11,703 bases of DNA from positions 1 through 11,703 of the forward strand of contig JBBSEU010000188.1 in NCBI GenBank assembly GCA_038239365.1, written 5' to 3'. Of the stretch, positions 7,415 to 11,703 are shown in pieces. The DNA comes from JBBRMW01 sp038239365 (GTDB lineage Bacteria > Chloroflexota > Anaerolineae > Aggregatilineales > UBA2796). The notes beneath the pieces are model-generated. The model saw only the letters and a program-made list of their open reading frames with translations. It ran no database searches and was not told the origin of the DNA. Position 1 is the first letter of the stretch. Every line of letters starts with the position of its first letter. Both the position numbers and the translations under genes were made by a program.

Positions 7415-8767
7415 ATGAGCGATCAGAGTTCCGTAATGCAGTCGATGGGTACTTGCTGCCCGCCATTAGACCCGGACAAAGCATGTGACATTCTGGACTT
7501 TCACTACCGTCTGGTTCATCACACCGTTGTGAGCGTCAATGATCGGCGCGTTACTGTGCCTGTCGAAGTTTTGCTGCACGTCCGCCTGACGCGCTGCCCC
7601 GGCCCGACAGTCTTAGGCGATCTGGTTTACTCAACCACTTTGCTGCCGGGTGAAAAGGTGCGCCTCTTTACACAGGATCGGCGCACGCGCTTTTCGTTCG
7701 ATAGCAGCACAAAGGTGAGCTACCGCAACGAGCAAAGCTCCGAAGAACGCTTCTACATGGCGAGCATGAACGACTTCATGAGCGATGTGACGGTCAAGGA
7801 CTCCAATAAATCGACCAATACGTCGCAAGGCTCAGCAAAGGGTCATGGCGAAACGAGCGGCCTGCTTTCCAGCGTTTTCGGAAGCCCGTCCGTCGATGTG
7901 AGCGGATCGTATAATGCGTCGTCAACCAGCAGCTTTTTGCACGAGTTGACACAGCACGCCTCTGCTTCGGATCATCGCGCCGAAGTCGCAACGCGCGCGG
8001 CCAACAGTGTGTCCGTCGGTGAAGTGCAGACGCGAACCCATAGCGAAGGCGAGACAGACGATCACTTCGAGTCATCGTCGCGTGAGTTCTCGAATGCCAA
8101 TCGCTGCCATGCCGTGACGTATCTGTTTTATCAAATCAACAAGACACAAACGATCAAGTTCACCCTTGAAGCCGTTGAACGGCGCGTCATTGACCCCGCC
8201 GCCGACACGCGCATCACGAATCGCGCCTTTGTTTCGGATGGCGATGTATCGACAATTCCGAACAGCGTCCTTGCCACTTCCAAAGATCGGCTTGAAGTCG
8301 AGCAGGTTGGCCGAACCAGCGTTTTGGCAAAGGCGCAGGGAAGCGTCGCGCCGTTTGCCGGAGTGCGTGGTACGGCGGCTTTTGGGCTTAGCGATACACT
8401 GCTGCGCGCACCTATCGTTCAGGTGGCCGAGCCGTTATCGGCACACGTCCATCAGGAAGCCCTGGCACAAGTCGATAAGGAACTGGTTGCCGCCGGGCTG
8501 CTGGACGCGGTACAGGGGAAGGTATCGCCCGACGTTCAAAAGCAGTTTTCGTATGAGCGCCAATCCTCGCTGCCAACAGCGGGCTTGCTGGTCAAGGGCT
8601 GTCTGGATGATTGCGATACCTGCGAACCGAACCTTCAACGTGAGATCGAACTCGATTTGCAGCGTAAAGAACTGCAAAACGAACTGCTCAAAAAGCAAAT
8701 CGAACTGCTGGAAAAGTCGCAGGAATATCGCTGCTGCGCGGATGAAGACGAAGACGCCAAGTCATAA
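7415..8767 (+). CDS. Uncharacterised cysteine-rich coiled-coil protein
   Basis: I do not recognise this 450-residue protein. The start is well supported by GAGGGAG 7 bases upstream of the ATG. It has no signal peptide and no membrane segment, so it is probably cytoplasmic. Visible parts: an N-terminal CC pair (14-15); a beta-rich stretch (about 28-90) with VPVEVLLHVRLTRCPGP and LLPGEKVRLFTQDRR; a long Ser/Thr/Gly/His-rich, alanine-containing region (about 105-225) of low complexity; a conserved-looking core NRCHAVTYLFYQINKTQTIK (229-248) followed by ERRVIDPAADTRI; a CLDDCDTC cluster (396-403, CxxxCxxC); and a highly charged coiled coil (407-436) ending YRCC and an acidic tail. Paired cysteines at both ends and the CxxxCxxC set could bind metal or form disulfides. 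It appears to be monocistronic with its own terminator, and no neighbour suggests a function. Confidence 0.8.
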   Translation: MSDQSSVMQSMGTCCPPLDPDKACDILDFHYRLVHHTVVSVNDRRVTVPVEVLLHVRLTRCPGPTVLGDLVYSTTLLPGEKVRLFTQDRRTRFSFDSSTKVSYRNEQSSEERFYMASMNDFMSDVTVKDSNKSTNTSQGSAKGHGETSGLLSSVFGSPSVDVSGSYNASSTSSFLHELTQHASASDHRAEVATRAANSVSVGEVQTRTHSEGETDDHFESSSREFSNANRCHAVTYLFYQINKTQTIKFTLEAVERRVIDPAADTRITNRAFVSDGDVSTIPNSVLATSKDRLEVEQVGRTSVLAKAQGSVAPFAGVRGTAAFGLSDTLLRAPIVQVAEPLSAHVHQEALAQVDKELVAAGLLDAVQGKVSPDVQKQFSYERQSSLPTAGLLVKGCLDDCDTCEPNLQREIELDLQRKELQNELLKKQIELLEKSQEYRCCADEDEDAKS

Positions 8768-8775
8768 ACCAATCC

Positions 8776-8810
8776 TCAACCTGATCTTGTCTTGTATGAG
8801 ATCAGGTTGA
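8776..8810 (+). terminator. Perfect 12-bp hairpin after the uncharacterised gene
   Basis: TCAACCTGATCT (8776-8787) and AGATCAGGTTGA (8799-8810) are perfect inverted arms around an 11-base loop, starting 9 bases after the stop codon at 8767. The stem is only moderately GC-rich and no U-run follows. It is a likely terminator or transcript 3'-end stabiliser for the upstream gene. Confidence 0.6.
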
Positions 8811-8820
8811 TGTAGGCAGG

Positions 8821-8850
8821 CTGGAGTCGGGGCATTACTCCCGATTCCAG
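8821..8850 (-). terminator. Hairpin directly after the MFS transporter stop
   Basis: CTGGAGTCGGG (8821-8831) pairs with CCCGATTCCAG (8840-8850): an 11-bp stem around an 8-base loop. One position is G/T, which reads as a G-U wobble on the plus strand and an A/C mismatch on the minus strand. It abuts the MFS stop codon (complement of 8851-8853), suggesting it ends that transcript. Sequence differs from both the 8776 hairpin and the 2168/5776 repeat. Confidence 0.5.
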
Positions 8851-10086
8851 CTAATCACCGGTGGTAGTCACCAGCCGCGCGCTAACCGAGGTCAGGCGGG
8901 CGAACTCGTGGAAAATGAAGGTAGAAACCGCCAGAATCAAGAACGTGAGGGTCATTGTTTCCAGACCGAAGTTTTTGCCTATCGTTCCGATCAATCCGGG
9001 CAAAAGTGCCGTACCGATGCCGACGGCGGCCATCTGCAAGCTGATGCCGTTTTCGGTGTTTTCCATCCCGACTCGCTGCGCTGTGTCGGTCATTAACAAT
9101 GGAAAAACGGGCGCTTCGGCAATGCCCAGGATAATCAACCCCAATAGCCCAATCTCATTGACCGGATTCCACCAGAAAAGCGCCGCGCCAATGATGATGC
9201 TCAACATACACAGACGCAAAATCTGCGTGATCGGGAATCGATCCGCAATCAGTCCGAAAAAGATACGTCCCCCGGTGAAAACACCCCAATAGATGCTCAC
9301 CCAGAGGCCGACAATGCCGGGATCCATGCCGCGTGATTGAGTCATCAGCGTGTATGCCCACTGCCCGACGCCGATTTCAAGCCCGACATACGCTAAAAAG
9401 ATCGCCATGCTGAACCAGATGACAGGCCGCCGCAGCGATTGGCTGAAGCCGACGCGCTGCACGGGTTTATTTTCAGCAGTTTGCAAACCTTCAATACGCC
9501 ATGCCCGGCGAACCAACGCGAACGCGCCAACGATTGCTAAGAGCAGTATGCCAACAATCGCGTAACCAACGTGCCAGCCCAATTTCTGCTCAAGCACAAA
9601 GGTCATGATCAACGGGCCTATCGTGACCCCAACGCCGAAAGAGGCGTGCAGCCAGTTCATGGTACGGGCTGAATGATAAGTGGCGACATACAGATTCAAT
9701 CCGGCATCAAGAACGCCGCTGCCAAACCCGGCGATCAGTGCCAGACCAATGATGAGCAGCCATGCCGGAGCCGCGGCCATGCCAAGCATACACAGCCCCA
9801 GGATCACTGCCCCGGCCAATAAACTTGTCCCGCTGCCGAACCGAGCGAATAAGCGCCCACAGAAAAAACTGGCAAGGGTATAAGAAGTAGTCTGCATCAG
9901 GTACAGGGCGTTAACACTATCCAATTGCAGCCCAAATTCCTGCTGCATCGACGGCCAGGCTAGCCCAAGCAGTCCCGCTGTCAGACCCAAACCAATGAAG
10001 CCCAGAAAGGCGGTGATAATCGTTGCCGTTTTCCGATTTTTGAGGAGTTCTCGGCTCTGCTTATCGCTCGCCCGTTGATCCAGCAT
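8851..10086 (-). CDS. Major facilitator superfamily transporter (FucP/YbjJ-like sugar-type)
   Basis: A 411-residue, 12-helix secondary transporter of the cytoplasmic membrane. The ATG at 10086 follows AGGA with a 9-base gap. After a polar N-terminus (1-20), membrane helices fill the rest. Motif A-like loops occur in both halves, GRLFARFG (77-84) and GRIFFGLIADRF (273-284), as expected for the duplicated MFS fold. Also visible are GSGVLDAGLN (122-131), HASFGVGVTIGP (147-158) and Y-x-G-x-E-x-G-x-G-x-W (233-243). The last resembles the conserved seventh-helix pattern of the fucose permease-like group. A short cytoplasmic linker separates the halves (about 193-220). Substrate is probably a sugar, sugar derivative or similar small molecule, but this is inference. 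It is divergent from an aldo/keto reductase gene, which might act on a related compound. Confidence 0.88.
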   Translation of the reverse strand: MLDQRASDKQSRELLKNRKTATIITAFLGFIGLGLTAGLLGLAWPSMQQEFGLQLDSVNALYLMQTTSYTLASFFCGRLFARFGSGTSLLAGAVILGLCMLGMAAAPAWLLIIGLALIAGFGSGVLDAGLNLYVATYHSARTMNWLHASFGVGVTIGPLIMTFVLEQKLGWHVGYAIVGILLLAIVGAFALVRRAWRIEGLQTAENKPVQRVGFSQSLRRPVIWFSMAIFLAYVGLEIGVGQWAYTLMTQSRGMDPGIVGLWVSIYWGVFTGGRIFFGLIADRFPITQILRLCMLSIIIGAALFWWNPVNEIGLLGLIILGIAEAPVFPLLMTDTAQRVGMENTENGISLQMAAVGIGTALLPGLIGTIGKNFGLETMTLTFLILAVSTFIFHEFARLTSVSARLVTTTGD

Positions 10087-10197
10087 TTTACGTTTTCCTT
10101 TTCATCGCTGCTGTCAAGCCATATGCTTGCATCGTGTCGGGATTGAACATAGTATCTTTATGGGATTTCCGCAAAACTTCAAAGGAGAGAGCGATCA
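10087..10197. promoter_or_regulatory. Shared divergent promoter region of MFS transporter and aldo/keto reductase
   Basis: This 111-base gap must contain the start signals for both genes. On the plus strand, TTGCAT (10127-10132) and TAGTAT (10150-10155), 17 bases apart, form a weak promoter candidate for the reductase, followed by its AAAGGAGAG ribosome binding site at 10181-10189. On the minus strand no good promoter was found: a TTGACA at 10117-10112 lies too close to the MFS start codon for a usable -10 box. No operator palindrome was recognised. Confidence 0.35.
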
Positions 10198-11238
10198 ATG
10201 GAATACAGACAGCTTGGCGGTTCGGGACTCAAAGTGCCTGTTCTCTGTTTCGGAACAGCCACTTTTGGCGGCGGTACTGATTTTTTCCGCGCCTGGGGCA
10301 GTAGTGATATAGCAGAGGCCAGCCACCTGATCGATATTTGTTTAGAGGCAGGTGTCAATATGTTTGATACTGCCGACGTTTATTCAAAAGGTTTATCCGA
10401 AGAAATTTTTGGCAAGGCCATCGCGGGGCGTCGAGACAGGGTGCTGATCTCGACAAAGGCCACTTTTCGGATGGCCGACGATCCGAATGATGTTGGCAGT
10501 TCGCGCTTTCACCTGATTCGCGCCTGTGAAGACAGTCTGCATCGCTTGAACACAGACTACATCGACATTTACACGATGCACGGTTTCGATGCAACGACGC
10601 CCGTTGAAGAAACCGTGCGAACGTTGGATACCCTCGTTCAGAGTGGCAAAGTTCGTTACGTTGCCTGTTCCAATTTTTCGGGCTGGCACTTGATGAAATC
10701 ACTTGCCATCTCGGAAAAATATGGCTGGTCACGCTATGTCGCGCATCAGGCGTATTATTCGCTGCTTGGCCGCGAATATGAGTGGGAACTGATGCCGCTT
10801 GCTATCGATCAGAAAGTCGGCACGCTGGTTTGGAGTCCATTGGCGGGTGGGCAGCTTAGCGGGAAAATCCGGCGTGGTCAACCGGCTCCGGCTGGCACAA
10901 GAATTCAGCAGATCGGGAGTGAGCCGCCTGGAATTCCGCCGGAACTACTTTACCGAGTGGTGGATGTGCTGGATGAAATCGCCCAGGAGATGGGTAAAAC
11001 CATCACGCAAGTTGCATTGAATTGGCTATTGCAGCGTCCGACAGTGGCAAGCGTGGTGATTGGCGCACGTAATGAAGATCAATTACGCCAAAATCTGGGC
11101 GCGGTGGGTTGGACGCTCAGCGCCGAACAGATCACGAAATTGGATACGGTCAGTCAACGAACGCTCATCTACCCGTACTGGCATCAACACGGCTTTGACG
11201 AACGAAACCCGTTCCCGATAACTCAGTATCGCACCTGA
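10198..11238 (+). CDS. Aldo/keto reductase
   Basis: A 346-residue cytosolic NAD(P)H-dependent oxidoreductase of the AKR superfamily, reducing aldehydes or ketones (or running the reverse) on a (beta/alpha)8 barrel. ATG 10198 follows AGGAG with a 10-base gap. The opening MEYRQLGGSGLKVPVLCFGT is typical. The full catalytic tetrad is present: Asp57 in FDTADVY, Tyr62, Lys87 in ISTKAT and His128 in YTMHGFD. Other family marks are GKVRYVACSNFSGW (150-163), VWSPLAGGQLSGK (211-223), and the cofactor-binding end ASVVIGARNEDQLRQNLGA (284-302). The length and these motifs fit the YajO/IolS/Tas-like bacterial branch; the substrate cannot be told. It is transcribed away from the MFS transporter and precedes an ABC gene with its own promoter. 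Confidence 0.92.
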   Translation: MEYRQLGGSGLKVPVLCFGTATFGGGTDFFRAWGSSDIAEASHLIDICLEAGVNMFDTADVYSKGLSEEIFGKAIAGRRDRVLISTKATFRMADDPNDVGSSRFHLIRACEDSLHRLNTDYIDIYTMHGFDATTPVEETVRTLDTLVQSGKVRYVACSNFSGWHLMKSLAISEKYGWSRYVAHQAYYSLLGREYEWELMPLAIDQKVGTLVWSPLAGGQLSGKIRRGQPAPAGTRIQQIGSEPPGIPPELLYRVVDVLDEIAQEMGKTITQVALNWLLQRPTVASVVIGARNEDQLRQNLGAVGWTLSAEQITKLDTVSQRTLIYPYWHQHGFDERNPFPITQYRT

Positions 11239-11276
11239 TACATGTATAGTACGACAGTTTGAGCCTTTCTGAACCC

Positions 11277-11304
11277 TTGATAATTCTAGATAATCGACTA
11301 TAAT
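11277..11304 (+). promoter_or_regulatory. Near-consensus promoter for the ABC ATPase gene
   Basis: TTGATA (11277-11282) and a perfect TATAAT (11299-11304) are separated by 16 bases. Transcription would begin near 11310-11312, which coincides with the first base of the hairpin at 11311, giving a leader of about 61 bases. Confidence 0.65.
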
Positions 11305-11310
11305 GATGAC

Positions 11311-11349
11311 GAAAAATTCCGGTATCTCAACAGAGCGCCGGAATTTTTC
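11311..11349 (+). terminator. 12-bp stem-loop: reductase terminator and/or ABC leader hairpin
   Basis: GAAAAATTCCGG (11311-11322) and CCGGAATTTTTC (11338-11349) are perfect arms around a 15-base loop. The core TTCCGG/CCGGAA followed by TTTTT has the form of an intrinsic terminator for the reductase gene ending at 11238. The matching A-run makes it usable on either strand. It also lies at the predicted 5' end of the ABC transcript, 13 bases before that gene's ribosome binding site, so it could be an attenuator or a protective 5' hairpin. Confidence 0.65.
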
Positions 11350-11371
11350 AGCATATGGGCAAGGAGTGAGC

Positions 11372-11703
11372 ATGGAAGCCCTGAATAGTGTCGAGGTCGA
11401 AAATTTACGCAAGGTGTTCACAATCAGCAAGCGGCGCGGCTTGTTTCAGCGTGAGCAAAGCGAAGTCGTTGCGGTAGAAGGACTTTCGCTGCATGTGCCA
11501 GCGGGTCAATCAATCGCCTTTATTGGACCCAACGGCGCGGGCAAATCGACTACGATTAAGATGCTGACGGGTATCCTTACGCCCACTTCGGGCAGCGCCC
11601 ATGTCCTCGGCTTCGTGCCCTGGCAGGAGCGCAGCAAATTGACCTTTCAGATCGGCGCAGTGTTCGGTCAGCGTTCGCAGTTGTGGTATCACCTGCCACC
11701 GCG
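11372..11703 (+). CDS. ABC transporter ATP-binding protein, N-terminal part (cut by window edge)
   Basis: The first 110 codons of an ABC ATPase that continues past the window. ATG 11372 is preceded by AAGGAG with a 5-base gap. After MEALNSVEVENLRKVF, an insertion with basic residues (SKRRGLFQREQSE, 19-31) precedes VVAVEGLSLHV. The Walker A motif GPNGAGKST is at 52-60 and the Q-loop glutamine at 100 in VFGQRSQLW; signature and Walker B motifs lie outside. The VFGQRSQLWYHLPP pattern is typical of ATPases paired with two ABC-2-type permeases (NatA/drug or viologen exporter-like), so one or two permease genes probably follow. This is an exporter-type ATPase, so it is not the partner of the sugar-binding protein in this window. 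Confidence 0.85.
   Translation, partial: MEALNSVEVENLRKVFTISKRRGLFQREQSEVVAVEGLSLHVPAGQSIAFIGPNGAGKSTTIKMLTGILTPTSGSAHVLGFVPWQERSKLTFQIGAVFGQRSQLWYHLPP

Noticed and set aside
8166..8810. 214-codon plus-strand frame overlapping the uncharacterised gene
   Set aside because: Arg/Ser/Cys-rich +1 shadow without a ribosome binding site; it also runs through the terminator hairpin.
10112..10117. TTGACA -35 box for the MFS gene on the minus strand
   Set aside because: No acceptable -10 box at 16-18 bases, and the start codon is only about 25 bases away.

Overview
The window looks like a chromosomal segment of a Chloroflexota bacterium, probably Anaerolineae-like. This is inferred from three things: Pro/Thr-rich linkers (PTPTLPVPT type) in a secreted protein, near-consensus sigma-70 promoters with GGAG-type ribosome binding sites, and the gene mix (YfhO-like membrane protein, BcsB-like protein, sugar-binding protein, NatA-type ABC ATPase). 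No rRNA, tRNA or CRISPR array was seen, so the taxonomic call is tentative.

Left edge (1-2118): the end of an IS3-family insertion sequence, pointing left, occupies 1-110. It carries the first 16 codons of a transposase OrfA and a recognisable terminal inverted repeat. The IS abuts a BcsB-like (cellulose synthase accessory subunit) reading frame whose N-terminal part is missing, so the insertion has broken that gene. Facing it is a 775-residue YfhO-type polytopic membrane protein (2197-4524, minus). Both suggest surface polysaccharide or lipid-linked sugar work.

Middle (4525-8810): a strong promoter drives a monocistronic BRO-N domain protein of the phage antirepressor type (4754-5767). A convergent orphan ABC-type sugar-binding protein follows (5815-7086, minus). 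Divergent from it is a 450-residue protein of no recognised family (7415-8767), with paired cysteines at both ends, a CxxxCxxC cluster and a C-terminal coiled coil.

Right (8811-11703): a sugar-type MFS transporter (8851-10086, minus) is divergent from an aldo/keto reductase (10198-11238, plus). Then comes an ABC-2-type ATP-binding protein cut off by the window end (11372-11703). Its near-perfect promoter is followed by a 12-bp stem-loop that begins at about the transcription start.

Every gene appears to be its own transcription unit. The three convergent gaps carry strong hairpins, and two of these gaps share one dispersed palindromic repeat. The strongest leads are the IS disruption of the BcsB-like gene, the uncharacterised cysteine/coiled-coil protein, the shared palindrome, and the leader hairpin of the ABC gene. 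I did not find a complete, clearly new multi-gene system.
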